From contig NBIV01000078.1 in NCBI GenBank assembly GCA_003194525.1, positions 1 through 64,000 of the forward strand: a stretch of 64,000 bases of DNA, given 5' to 3'. Source of the stretch: Gracilariopsis chorda (Eukaryota; Rhodophyta; Florideophyceae; Gracilariales; Gracilariaceae). The translations under genes were made by a program, and so were the position numbers. Under the pieces are notes generated by a model. The model did not search any database. It worked only from the letters and a program-made list of their open reading frames with translations, and had not been told where the DNA came from. The number at the start of each line of letters is the position of its first letter. Within the stretch, counting starts at the first letter, position 1. This document shows, piece after piece, positions 33,601 through 45,965 of this stretch.

Positions 33601-34577
33601 TTGGTGGACCTACAAGGAAATACTATTTTGAGAACACCCAACCTGGTATGAACTTCGAAGAATAAGTCAGAGTTATGCCTCACGAATATGAAGATGATGT
33701 CAGGCAGCTTGCTGCACAGGCAGAAGTAAAACACATCACCATCGAAAAACTCATGAAGGACGAAGAAATCACCTCTACGGATATAGGACTTACCAAGTTG
33801 GTGGAAAGGTTGAAGTTTCTTACCCCACAGGCTTCTCCAGAATTTCGTTCCAATGAGAACAAAAAGGGATTTCTCCGCAAGGCTGTTGTGACCAAGTCCT
33901 GGGTTTCAACACCCGTCAGTCACATGACGACCGCTAGGTTCACCTTCAATCGATTTGTTACCGCCCTCCGGGAGCAGATTCAATTGACGGAAGAACTCAA
34001 GGAGACTTCAGAGATTAAGACATACTACCCGAAGTACTGAGTACCTCACCGTAGCCGAAAAGGTTGTTTCGTCCCAATAAATAGAAAGAAGAACCGTATT
34101 CGCAAAGATAGGCGCTTTGCACTATTTTTAGAGCAGACTATCATTTCGCCCGATACCATTCAGGTTCTAACCACAGGTTCAGAGATATCCGAGAGGGTGT
34201 AATGGCTTCCCTACAAAATGATCTCTCTGCCGCGCATGTACTATCGGAAGTTGTAAACTTGCTCCACGATGAGTGCTACAAGGACGCAGTTGAAGCAGAA
34301 GAGCAAGTGGTAGACACGAATGAAGAGTTTGAAGCATTTCAGATGCTAACCACAACATCAGACACTGATATGGAGGAAATTAGACCTCAAGATGAAGCTA
34401 TCTCCGTACACTTCGCCGATGAACCACAAGCTGTCGCGAGAATTTTGTGAAGATTCACATCACCGCAACGGATTTAGAAAGTCAGCTTCAAGGATGAACA
34501 GGATTTTTCATTAGGTACTTGAAGCAAACGCCAAGCGTTGAGTACCCGAGACGCGGATCACTCACCCACAGGAAAGC
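33601..34577 (+). mobile_element. Ty1/copia relic C, left part (gag)
   Basis: Gag-like text from about 33,660 (MPHEYEDDVRQLAAQAEVKH, PVSHMTTARFTFNRFVTALR) and a second acidic frame at 34202-34450. It stops at the AAAGC target duplication of E2 and resumes at 44438 with protease and integrase of a copia element. It is old, with several breaks. Confidence 0.65.
34573..34577. repeat. Target-site duplication of E2, left (AAAGC)
   Basis: AAAGC precedes the 5' LTR at 34578, and the same five bases follow the 3' LTR at 44438-44442. Confidence 0.9.
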
Positions 34578-35404
34578 TGTAGTGCAACGTCCTCAAGGAG
34601 GGATTCTTGGTACTTGAACGCTTTCCCGATATTATCGGTTGTGTAGTGTGTATATGAACTACGCTCCACTATGGTGGATATTGACACGTGGGACACGGTT
34701 TTGGGTCAATTGGCGGTTGGCCACAGTAGTGGATGTTGCCACGAAATGTGGAGTATTTTAGTTAATATTATTTGTTATTTTCACACCCATTTCTGGGAAG
34801 CTAGTACTTAGTGCGACGGCGCACTGCCGTCGCACCAGTAAACCTTCCCCAAGAAGGGACCCCAACCTGGGGAATTGGCTCTAGTTGTTGCCGCTTGCGC
34901 GCGTGCTCTACTTCTCCTTGGAGGGAAACGCCGTAAACCACGGGACATCTAACCCCCTTGCACATCTAAAGAAGCCCATCCTTGGGAGTATAATTGTTCC
35001 AATCATATTGGTGTTTCGCCCTGTATAGGGAGTCCTGTCCACCGGCATTGCCGTATCTGTTCGTAGCTCTCGCGACTCACTTCGTCCTTCATTCCTCCTC
35101 TTCGCCCTTCCTTTTCCCCTTTTTAGGGTAGCACCTCCCGCTATCCGCGGCCCTCGTGTGCGCATCCGCTCACACACCCCCACTTACGTGGAAACATACC
35201 TCTACTGAGGACTACACCCCGCTCACGCGGATACCGATTCTTCGCCTTCACCTCCCTGCGCGAGTCGCGACAGGTGTCCCTGGTCTTACAAACCGGCTTC
35301 GCCGTGACACCTCTGGGAGGGCTCTACCAAACTTGTTTCACCTCGTGAGAGGAAGATCCCGAACGTCTTTCGGTGTTTTTCACCTTTTGGGGCATTGCAC
35401 CACA
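34578..35404 (+). repeat. 5' LTR of E2 (827 bp)
   Basis: Begins TGTAGTGCAACG and ends GCACCACA. It pairs with 43617-44437. Confidence 0.95.
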
Positions 35405-35407
35405 AAA

Positions 35408-35425
35408 TGGTCTCCCGACCTAGAA
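35408..35425 (+). other. Primer binding site of E2
   Basis: TGGTCTCCCGACCTAGAA, three bases (AAA) inside the 5' LTR. It starts with TGG, as expected for pairing to a tRNA CCA end. The complement ends CGGGAGACCA, as in yeast tRNA-Tyr. The same site is used by E3. Confidence 0.8.
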
Positions 35426-35509
35426 TCGGTTTTTGTTTTCCCTCTTAAGAGGTTTGTTTTTATTTACCGGAAGTTCCGTGATCGTTTCCCGTCGTAACGG
35501 TATTTTCTC

Positions 35510-37676
35510 ATGTCGAGAAATCCCTCCGATGCGGAGCCATTGGTCACGCGTAGTCGCTCCCGCAACAACGCGGACACTTCCGAAGTTCGGTTCGTACCCC
35601 GTATCCCTATACGGACAAGTTCCAGCCGTACTGGCGCCGCTTCATCGCGGAATGATACCCCCGAACGGGAACCCCGGAACCTCCTTTTGCCCTCGTTATC
35701 ACCCCCGCAGGGGAATGCAGCATCGACTCCGGCTGTTGCCGCAGTGCCCCAGGCACCCGGCCTGATCCCGCTGTCGCGGCTTCAAGCCCCCGTGGAACGG
35801 GCGATAACACCCCCAGGGGACTTCCCTGGAATCCCAGGTCCGCGCTCTGTGGACCGCACATGACCCCCTTGTAGGGGAACTAAAATCCCTCCAAGAGGTG
35901 GGCTTGGCAACCCCCGTGAAGGAGGTCGCCGAGGAACTCCGTATTTTACGGTCTGACGTCAACTCCGTGTTGGAGAGTTTGGGACAACCCGCCACCTTCA
36001 TCGAAGGAGTTGAAGGCCGATTTGATCGGACTGGTGCCCGCCTGGAGACGCTGGAGCAGTTCGTCCTCATGGACAAACCATCCCTTGATGATCCAGTAAA
36101 CGAGGCATCGCACAACGACCAGCTTGCTGGGAAGAAGAAACGCCGTCATCGACGAAAACACCACCGAAAATATTCGGACTCCGATTCTTCGACATCGTCG
36201 GACTCATCCCGAAACCATTCGGTTAGCTCGAGCTCCTCCGACTCCGACTCGGAGGACGAGAAGCGAGGCTACTCCTCCCACTCGAAGCGGTCATCGGCCA
36301 CTGAAGGTGTGGTCCGAACCCGCCAGAAGGGGAGAAGACACCCCGGTCTTCGGGAATTGAAACCGACAAACCCGGACTAGCGGAAGCTTTTATCATACCG
36401 GTACTACCGGCTCGAAGACTCGTCACTTGGACGTACGCCCCGTGGTACGGGAAAGGTGCGAGAATGCATTAAGCGAATGCAGCTCTCGCTCCGCAACCAG
36501 TATTTTACAGGAGAGGACCCAGTCCTAGTACTGGATTTCCTATCCCGCTTTGTAGCGGAGGCCGATATCCTCGGTATGAATGAGAGACAAGCCTATTTGG
36601 CTTTACCGTATTTCTTACGGGGAATGGCGGAGGACCAATACAACTCTGTCAGAGGATCTTCTCGTGCCTCCGAGGGAGGAGTTACTTGCTGGCCGGAGGC
36701 TGTGCAGTATCTTCTGCGCTCCTACGCCACCAACACCGCTATTCAGCAGGCTATCCTCGCTTTGCGAGATACACGCCAGCGTGCTGGAGAGACCGAGACC
36801 GATTACTCGGTGCGCCTTAACAAGGCTTTCCACAGATGTGGTAACGTATACCTCGCTGGGGAGCGCAGTACCATGTTCATCGATGGTCTTGACCCGGCAA
36901 TCCGGAGTTTAGTTACCCGTTATCGGGAGGACAAGCGGAGGATCACCTATCTCGAGCTGGTCCAACACGCCCGAGCGGAAGGGGATGCACTTCGTGCAAG
37001 AACTCCGAACCATCGGTCTAAGTCCGCCAAGGTGTTGTTGCTGGAAAGCGAAGCTTCCTCTCTCCCGCTCACCGCGGATGGGAACCCTGGACAGGGATTT
37101 GATACCGTGCATTGAGTGCAGGAGGATGGTGTGTCGATACCCACCAGTGATTTACCGTCAACGACGGAGATGACCCGTGATACGGGAACGGAAGGCCCCG
37201 TTTTGTACGGTGGTAACAGTCCGGTTCAACCCCAACGACTCCCGTTTTCAAACGGTCAATCCCGTTATCAACGGCCTGGATGGACTGACACTCGCCCTGT
37301 GGTTCGCTTCTCCGATACTCGGAATAATAATCCGCGTGTCGCGGTATTGGCTCTCATTTGCCACCTGTGCTATGCCCATGGTCATACCTCCCCTCAGTGT
37401 ATTTGTTCACTGAAGGATATGGCCAAGGTGGTGGCAAATTATGAGGCCCTCACTCCAGAGAAGAAACTTTCCGTCCCGACGGCTTCCTACCTCCGTGCTA
37501 GAACGGACTTTTCCCATGCCCTACCTCACGCGTGTGCGGCAAGATTCATACACCCCGATTCGGGAGATCACGCAACCATCCGTTGCAACCCCCGCTTATG
37601 CGGATAGAAACCCCCGTCAACGGGATGAAGCACTCGTTGTCGAGCAAACCAACCCACCGCTGAAGGCGGAAAACTA
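35510..37676 (+). pseudogene. gag region of E2 (fossil)
   Basis: From the N-terminus: a Pro/Ser/Arg-rich segment, a helical segment (about 35898-36110), a Ser/Asp-rich then basic stretch, the capsid-like core (36456-37110, with GMAEDQYNSVRGSSRASEGG shared with E1) and a CCHC knuckle near 37350-37395 (CHLCYAHGHTSPQC, CX2CX4HX4C). The region is broken in about three or four places. Confidence 0.85.
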
Positions 37677-38683
37677 ACTGAGGGAGTCTCCCCTTTGGGG
37701 GAGGCGTCCTCAAGAACGAGGCTGTTGGCGCCCGAGGCGTCCTCGCCTCGCTCCCCGGTGAAAGTCCTCTCGAGGAAAGACACCGCTGACGCGGACTCTG
37801 CGCACCTCGGTGTGTTGCGTCGCCCGTGGATACGGAGTAAAAATCCCCGGATTCCCGGTAGAGTCTTGGTATTGCCCAAGCGCAATTATAAGGTCTATGC
37901 TGACCTTGGCCTTGACCCCCAGTTTATGGTGAGGTTTATCACCGTCCTAGATACAGGTGCAGGCCCCAACTTTGTTGTCGAATCATTGTTACCCCCGCTT
38001 GTGCGGTCGCGTATCCGCTCTGACGTGGTCCCCGACATTTCGGATGCGAACAACAATCCGTTACAAACGGTGGGCACAGTGGACCTCGTCGTGAGACTTG
38101 GTACCTCTGTGGTGAAGTTGGACTTCATCGTTTGCCGTTCATTGGCCGCACCAGTCATACTGGGATGTGATTACTGCGACAGATTTGTCGACGCAATCAG
38201 GCCCCGCCTCAGGCGTGTAGAACTTGACGACGGATCGTCTGTTCCGATTGTTCGCCGCCCACTAAAGCGGTCCTCTCGGAAACAAGTTCCGCTCCCTGCT
38301 GCGCAGGAACCACCGCCCGCGTCCCGCGAGTCCACCAAGCTCCGCGTCGATGCCTCGGTTTCTATACCGGCTGAGTTCCCGGTCTGGGTGCAGGTAAATT
38401 CCCGTCAACACGGTCTTCGGGTTATAAAACCCCTCGCCTCGTTGTACGAGAAATCCCAGCTGGCGCTGGCTAATGGAATTGTCTCCATTTCCCCGGATGT
38501 TCCTTTCCGGATATTGGTTGCCAACCTTGGCAAAAACCTCCAGTATCTGGTAAAACACCAAGTAATTGGGAGTGTAACCCCCCATCCTATGGGAATGGTG
38601 CCAACGAAGATGACAGCCGCCGATGTACTCGGAGTTACCACCTCTTCTGAGGAGTTCGCCCCGCCGTCCGAAGACGTCAAGTC

Positions 38684-38697
38684 TAAGGAGGGGGAGG
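38684..38697 (+). other. Internal polypurine-tract copy, first (E2)
   Basis: TAAGGAGGGGGAGG in the protease-RT linker, at the place equivalent to 2396-2412 of E1. Confidence 0.5.
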
Positions 38698-41600
38698 AAA
38701 CCGCTACTTCAGCGTCGAACATACCGAGTAACTCGGAATCGCGAACCATACCTGTTCCACAGGACAATGCTCCATCGAGCAACGACCGGATTGATCCGGA
38801 AAAGGCACTTGAAGCGCTGGACTTTAGCCACGTGGCAGAGTCGCACCGCGACAAACTCCGTACCATGTTACGGCAATTCACCACAATGTGGGATGGCTCG
38901 CTTGGCGAGATTAACGCAACGGAACACCGGATCGATTTAATCCCCGGTGCGCGACCGGTTGCACAACCCCCTTACAGGGCAGGTCCGAAAGCTCGAGAAG
39001 AGGAGCAGTCCCAAGTGTACAAGATGCTCCGCGCAGGTGTGATTGAGCCTGCTCAATCACCCTGGGCATCCCCAGTTGTACTGGCTTAAAGGCCGACGGA
39101 ACCTGGAGGTTCTGTGTCGACTACCGCCGGCTCAATACCGTGACCGTTAGGGACACGTACCCTATCCCTCGTATGGACGAGTGCATTGACTCACTTGGAG
39201 ACGCCACCGTGTTCACGGCCCTTGATGCCAATTGGGGATATTGGCAAGTACCTGTCAGACAGGAGGATCGCGACAAAACCGCATTCACCTGCCACGCAGG
39301 AACGTACCGCTTCAAGCGGATGCCATTTGGGTTAACCAACGCCCCCGCCACCTTTCAGCGTGCAGTAGATATTTAACTCAACCGCCTTAAATGGCGGAGC
39401 TGTCTGGTCTACCTTGATGATATTATCATCTTCTCCAACTCGTTGGAAGACCATCTCACTCACTTCCGAGACGTGCTGACCGTGCTCCGCGATGCGGGAA
39501 TTACCCTCAAGTTGAGGAAATGCGAGTTTTTCACAGATACTGTGAAGTATCTGGGTCACATTATCCGTCCTGGACGGTTAGAGATCGAGAAAACTCGAGT
39601 CCAATCCCTCTTTGAGGCGAAAGAATCCCGTACTCAAACGGAACTGCGCTCCTTTTTGGGGCTGGTCATCGTCTATCGACGGTTTATCCCGAACTTTTCG
39701 GATACTGCGGCGCCCCTAAACGCGTTGTTGCGAAAGGGGAACCCCCAAAACTGGGAACATTTACGACCGAGCAATCGGAAGCTTTTAACTCCTTTAAGGA
39801 GGCTGTCACATCAGCACCAATCCTACATCTCCCAAACTTGGGTTGTCATACTCCGTAGATACGGACTCGGGCGACTACCAAGTCGGGTGTGCTCTTTTTC
39901 AAACCATCCCCGAGGGGGAACGACATCCAATTGGTTATTGGTCACGTTCGCTCAATGTTCATGAGCGGAACTACTCCGTATCGGAGAAAGAGTGCCTCGC
40001 CGTCGTATGGGCGATGACCACTCTACGCCCCTACCTTCTGGGAATTCACTTCACCGTGTACACGGATCATTCCTCATTGAGGTGGTTGATGAATATCTCC
40101 GACCCGTCGGGACGCCTCATGCGCTGGAGACTCCGCCTCGCGGAATATGACTTTCAAGTCATTTATAAAAAGGGCGCGCAGAACACCCAAGCCGACGCTC
40201 TGTCGCGGTTACCCACAAGTGGGGAAGCACTCCCAACGGAGGATGATGAAGTCCCATGTTTCATGTCTATAGACCTGGATGATCCGGAATGGGCCATCGA
40301 GGCTAGGCCAGAAAACTGGGACGAGGATGCTGATTTTGACGAAATACTCGCATCGCGAGATGAATCTGAGAACCCGTTACCGGGAAACTTTGTACCGGTA
40401 TCACCGGAAGAAATGATCCGAGAACAATTCGGCGACCCATTCTGTACGAGGATTCGTGCCCGTCTTAACGGTGGTGAAGATCTCCCTCTCGGGGTAAACG
40501 ACAAAGGCTACCTCGTAAGGAAGGTCGAAGCCCGCCCACAGATTGTGGTACCTCATTCCCTGCAGTCGCGGGTGTTACATCTATCATACTACGCCCCCAT
40601 TGGAGGTCACCCAGGTGGGAGGAAACTGTACCTGACCCTGCGAAGGGATTTCTATTGGCCCGCCATGGCAGTAGATTGCTATGCAACCGTGCGGTTTTGT
40701 AGCGAATGCGCGAAGAATTGCGTGAAACTCCGCAAAAATGCGAAGAAGATGAAACTATTCCCGGCAAGGGCGCCGCTCGAGTTTATCGCGATCGATATTC
40801 TCGGACCACTACTCACCACGAAACGTGGAAACAAGTTTCTACTTGTCATTACCGACCGCTTTTCTAAGCTGGTACGGACTGTCCCTCTTCGGAGGATAAC
40901 CGCTCTCACGGTGGCCCAGGCTCTGGTGACGCACTGGATTTTCGTCTACGGTCCCCCTGTGGAGGTGCTCTCCGATAACGGGAAACAGTTCGTGAGCAAG
41001 TTCTTCCAGGATGTTTGTCGCATCCTGGATGTCAAGAACTTGTTCACGACTACCTACCACCCCCAGTGTAATGGGCAAGCTGAACGATTTAACCGGACGT
41101 TACTCGCGGCGTTACGTTCCTACGTCGCAGACCACCCAAAGAACTGGGACATGTACGCTGATGCGGTAACCTACGCGTACAATGCGCAGGTACACCGGAC
41201 TACCGGAGTTTCGCCATTCGAGTTGGTTCTATCTAGAACACCCCCGCCTGTGGCGCTGGAACCCCAAGCTACCTTGGACAATTTCCCAACAGTGGGTATC
41301 TACCGGCAGCAATGGAAGCAATGGCTTTCCAAGCTGGTCCCCGCTGCGCGAAAGTCTATGGCACGGGCCCAAGCCGCGTACAAGCGGGATTTTGATGCTC
41401 GCTTGCGAGGGAAACCGTCCCCGATTCGGGCGAATAACTACGTCTTCATCAGGAAGGAGTACTACAACCCGGAACGGGAGAAGCGCCATAAACTCTCGCC
41501 TGTGGCGGATGGACCATTCAAGGTCATCTCTGTAAACACCGACACTGTGGTGGTAGAGAAGGGCGACACGCACGAACGGGTTTCCCGTGATCGCGTTGTC

Positions 41601-41869
41601 CTTGCCCCTCCTCCCTCGTCAGAGGTAGTCCTGGATCCAGGCAACCCCGTTTCTACGGACTCTGCAACACCGGAACCATCCGGGAGTACTAGGCCTACGG
41701 TACTACCACACCCCAGCCGGGGACTCTCAGACCTACCGACTCTGTCGGACTCACCGGCTCAGCCGGGTAATTCGGGCCTCTCAGCGCCCGCCCCTACCAC
41801 GTCTGCCCCACTGGCGCGCATTTATACCCGCCAGGCGGGGAATGTTATCTCCTATCCCGCCACTCCGTC

Positions 41870-41885
41870 TAAGGAGGGGGAGGAG
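41870..41885 (+). other. Internal polypurine-tract copy, second (E2)
   Basis: TAAGGAGGGGGAGGAG in the tail after integrase, equivalent to 5564-5578 of E1. Confidence 0.5.
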
Positions 41886-42904
41886 AACACTCGTTTTCGA
41901 GGAACGATATCGCCGTCGCAACGGGAAACACACCGTAACATACGGAACACTGACCGTGGAGCACGGATTATGTCACGCGACACTAATCCCCCGTTCCCGG
42001 GCAGTGCTGTGCAACAGGAACCAGACGCGCAGGCCCCGCAAAAGTGGCAAATACACCGTTTGTCACTGGAAAACGAGATGCCTCCCTCCAATACCGCAGC
42101 AGCGGAAATGCAATCGCCCGATCCATCCCCGGAGGCATCGCCACAAACGCGTGAAATATACCGTGCCACACGGGAAGTTGAAGCGCAACTACCGCACACC
42201 CCTCTTAGGGAAGGATCCCCGATACGGGAGTATGGTGAAGATTGCCCCCAACCCCCTGAGCAGAGGGATGCATCGAAGCCGCCATTGGTGGAAGCCCCCG
42301 CGGAGAAAAGGCGTCCAGATACCTCAGCCTCACAGGGAAATACCCACAACCCTCTTGGGGAAAAAGGCAGCCAAGCCGCAGTCGAAGCTTCAGGCCCTGG
42401 CGTGCAAGCGTCGGAAACGCCTCCCGTCGTCGAAGGAATCGAAGCCCCCGCTCCGGGGAATAATTTGCGCCGACCCCCGCAACGCTGCGGCGAAGAACCG
42501 AGGAACTCGGGAAAAACGCGCGCCATCGCACGCTCGAAACCGGTCGTACCGGACCCTGCTCCTCCTCATGGAGATGGTGCACCGCGCTTAGCGGCAATTC
42601 CCTGAAAAGGGTGTCATCGGCACCTGCCCGGCACCCCCCAAAGGGGAATTTTGACCAAAATACCGGTGTACCGGAGTTAGCCCCAGGCAACCCGTCAGTA
42701 ACCTGGGACACCACGGCGTCGCCGGAACGTATGGTGCAGAGCGCTCGTGCTCCTGGCAGGGAGGCGGAACGCTTACCAATCACCGTGTCGCACGGCACCC
42801 CGCAGGGGATGTCACAAACGCCATTCCCGCATACGCGGTAAAGACCCCGCAAGCTCGCGGTTCGCGAAGAAGACCACACTGGTGGAGTTCAAGTCCCCCG
42901 CCGG

Positions 42905-43360
42905 TTGGCGGTCCGCCCGGCCTACCATGAAGACGGGAACAACGACACCCCTCTGGAGAATGGCTTGCCGGTGAAAACCGTGACGCCACACACCCTCTTG
43001 AGGGATATTTTCCCGCATGAGCAGCGGCCACTAGGACAGCGCACGGCAACGCCGGAGACATCGCCGACAACCCGGATGGGGGGCAACATACCGCACAGCG
43101 GGCAACCATCGCAAGGGAGTACAACCACCACCCGGCACGGCCGGCAGGTCTACGAAGGAGAGTTCGTAGTAGACCGACTTGTCGGACACACCTGGGACCA
43201 GGATGGTATTCTACAATACCGCGTCTGCTGGTACGGGTATGAGCCCACTGGGGATACGTGGGAGCCAATCGAACACCTCCCACGGTCGCAGGTCGTGCGA
43301 TACCACCGTCAAACGGGAACTGCATCTCCAGCCACGCTGGTAAATGCCCAAGCTGGGTAA
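42905..43360 (+). CDS. Chromodomain-containing frame of E2
   Basis: An open frame of 151 residues. The first ~80 are low-complexity Pro/Thr/Gly. A full chromodomain follows (EFVVDRLVGHTWD, YRVCWYGYEPTGDTWEP, EHLPRSQVV), retaining the aromatic positions and the WEP motif typical of chromoviruses. It lies about 300 bases beyond the main pol frame, as in E1, so a separate frame may be the original layout rather than damage. Confidence 0.7.
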   Translation: MAVRPAYHEDGNNDTPLENGLPVKTVTPHTLLRDIFPHEQRPLGQRTATPETSPTTRMGGNIPHSGQPSQGSTTTTRHGRQVYEGEFVVDRLVGHTWDQDGILQYRVCWYGYEPTGDTWEPIEHLPRSQVVRYHRQTGTASPATLVNAQAG

Positions 43361-43601
43361 CGTTGCCGCGCGAACGGAGGGCGATAGGAAAGGATAACAA
43401 GGCAAGGTCCGTCGAAGACGGGGAACTCAAACGAGAATCACCGTTCTAAACGGGGAAGTTTATTCAAGGGAGCAGCTAGCTCCCCACAACACTATACTAC
43501 ACTAGCTGGCTATGCCAGTAAAGGAGAACCGGAAACGGCGCACGCGCTTTTATCACCCATTTTCGTCTGGGAACCCTCCGCGTCCGCGGTCGTTTTCCCG
43601 T

Positions 43602-43614
43602 CTTAGGGGGGGGA
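43602..43614 (+). other. Polypurine tract of E2
   Basis: CTTAGGGGGGGGA just before the 3' LTR start at 43617. Confidence 0.8.
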
Positions 43615-43616
43615 TA

Positions 43617-44437
43617 TGTAGTGCAACGCCCTCAAGGAGGGATTCTTGGTACTTGAACGCTTTCCCAATATTATCGGTTGTGTAGTGTGTATATGAACTA
43701 CGCTCCACTATGGTGGATATTGACACGAGGGACACGGTTTTGGGTCAATTGGCGGTTGGCCACAGTAGTGGATGTTGCCACGAAATGTGGAGTATTTTAG
43801 TTAATATTATTTGTTATTTTCACACCCATTTCTGGGAAGCTAGTACTTAGTGCGACGGCACACTGCCGTCGCACCAGTAAACCTTCCCCAACTATGAACC
43901 CGGGGAATTGGCTCTAGTTGTTGCCACTTGCGAGCGTGCTCTACTCCTCCCTGGAGGGAAACGCCGTAAACCACGGGACATCTAACCCCCTTGCACATCT
44001 ATAGAAGCCCATCCTTGGGAGTATAATTGTTCCAATCATATTGGTGTTTCGCCCTGTATAGGGAGTCCTGTCCACCGGCATTGCCGTATCTGTTCGTCGC
44101 TCTCGCGACTCACTTCGTCCTTCGTTCCTCCTCTTCGCCCTTCCTTTTCCCCTTTTTAGTGTAGCACCTCCCGCTATCCGCGGCCCTCGTGTGCGCATCC
44201 GCTCACACACCCCCACTTACGTGGAAACATACCTCTACTGAGAATTACACCCCGCTCACGCGGATACCGACTCTTCGCCTTCACCTCCCTGCGCGAGTCG
44301 CGACAGGTTTCCCTGGTCTTACAAACCGGATTCGCCGTGACACCTCTGGGAGGGCTCTACCCAACTGGTTTCACCTCGTGAGAGGAAGATCCCGAACGTC
44401 TTTCGGTGTTTTTCCCCTTTTGGGGCATTTCACCACA
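43617..44437 (+). repeat. 3' LTR of E2 (821 bp)
   Basis: Begins TGTAGTGCAACGCC and ends TTTCACCACA. The target duplication AAAGC follows at 44438-44442. It differs from the 5' LTR by roughly 20-25 substitutions and one short length difference. Confidence 0.95.
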
Positions 44438-45965
44438 AAAGCGATTTGCTGGCGTATACCAAAACGGTATGACCACTCTGATAAAATTGAAGTCAATTTC
44501 TCGTCGATCAACACCTCTTCGCTGGAAAAGAAACGTCAGAAAGTCCACCGTACATGTTTTTATGTTGATATTGCAGCACGAGGCTCTGTTATTGGCCTTA
44601 AAAAAGTACGAAACGATTATAACCGAACCGTTCAAAGGTTAAAGTTGATTCCACCCAACAAGATGTTTAGATTCCCAAATACTACGTACGGGTCACTTGG
44701 AAAAGTGATGATTCCCCTCGATACTGCACCGGAAATACCTAATATCAGGGTATAATTGGACGTGATATCAGCAGATATCCCGGCATTACTTCGCATGGAC
44801 GTACTGGACGAGTATTTGCTCTGCCCTTTACTGTCAACAATAGGTTGTTCAAACGAACAATTGTTGAAAATGCTGATGAAAATGGCAACCAGTACGTCCT
44901 GGATGATTGGCGTCTTCTTATCATCCAGTTTGATGGACATTTGTCAAGTACAACATAACAATCCTCACGCTGTTCACATCCCAGCAGTTAACCCGACTTC
45001 ATCGCCAATTCGCTAACCCTTCGGCGAACAAACTGTTCAACCTTCTTAGGAAAGCCCGTCCAGAAGATAGCACTGAGGAAACCAGAAGGCAACTAGACTT
45101 AATCTCAATTTCGTGTAACCCCTGTCAAAGAATTCAACCAGCAGCGTCAAGGTTTAAGGTCACCTTTGGTGCCGAGAATGTTGGCTTCAATTAAAAAGTT
45201 ATCATTCATATCATGTACCCCGAACGCAAACCAGATCTCCATTTGGTATGTGCACAAACCGAGTTTAGCACAGCAAGGTTCCTACCTAATGTATCAACCA
45301 AATTCATGTGGGATACATTTGCCAAATGTTTGGATACAATCTAAACTGGGCTCCTCAACCGTATTACGATTGACCAGGGTACCGCTTTTAGTTGATACTT
45401 TCATTGGAATGCCCAAAATGTCATCCATTGACATTAGCCGCACCGTATATAATCTTAAGACAGTACGGGTATCGGAGAAAGGTACAACGCACCTCTAAGG
45501 AATACGTTTAGCAAACTCAGACTGGTCAACCCGACGGCTGTGCTCTCATTTGTTCTTGCAATGTCAGTCTATGCAATAAATAACACTATTCGACCCGAAT
45601 GTATAGTCCGTTCTGTACTTGTTTTTGGTGGATATCCATCGATTTCTATGTTTGATGAACCAAAATTACCGAAGGCTACCCATGGGGAACGTGCAATACT
45701 CGCTAACGCCACCTCTTTGGAGATGGAACACCAAATAACTTAGGCGTGCACTGCGGCAAAAGGTTCCGAAGTCCGCCGACTCTTCACTCAAACCTGCCGA
45801 TAGGGTTCTAGTTTGAAAGAAAAAACGTGATTACTAACCGTACAGGTGAATAAAAATGTCCATACTTCGTCGTTGCCTTTAACTCTCAGGCAAAACTAGT
45901 CTATGTGAAAGAACCACCTCAGGAGAAATGGAGGTCGTATAATTTTTCACAAGTTCAGCACTACG
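44438..45965 (+). mobile_element. Ty1/copia relic C, right part (protease, integrase)
   Basis: Continues the copia element cut by E2. It shows text of a protease with a preceding YVDIAARGSVIGLKK, then DVISADIPALLRMDVLD, an integrase zinc region (RKARPEDSTEETRR ... CNPCQRIQPAASRF) and integrase-core remnants (about 45180-45500). RT is not seen; the element ends near 45965, where relic D begins. It carries many breaks and is old. The text resembles a copia group seen in marine animals and algae; this placement is from memory and not certain. Confidence 0.7.

Larger units (their letters stand above)
37695..42605 (+). pseudogene. pol region of E2 (fossil)
   Basis: Protease (LDTGAGPNF, about 37950), reverse transcriptase (about 38980-39560, with VYLDDIIIF), RNase H (about 39845-40200, with VDTDSG), and integrase (about 40560-41250, with HHCC, AIDILG, LSDNGKQF and NGQAERF) are all recognisable in order, followed by a Pro/Ser/Glu-rich tail. 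The region is broken in about two or three places; the integrase end is well preserved. Confidence 0.93.
34578..44437 (+). mobile_element. Ty3/gypsy chromovirus E2, inserted in copia relic C
   Basis: A 9860-bp element with both LTRs, a primer site, gag, pol, a chromodomain frame, a polypurine tract and a perfect AAAGC duplication. Closely related to E1 throughout gag and pol, but without E1's long antisense frame: only about 250 bp separate the chromodomain frame from the LTR. The LTRs differ at about 3% of positions by eye, so the insertion is fairly recent. The interior is broken in a handful of places. Confidence 0.96.

Noticed and set aside
41852-43430. Three overlapping minus-strand open frames (216-224 residues) in E2
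   Set aside because: They lie opposite the Pro-rich tail and chromodomain frames. Their openness follows from the GC-rich codon pattern of the plus strand, and they are unlike the E1 antisense protein.
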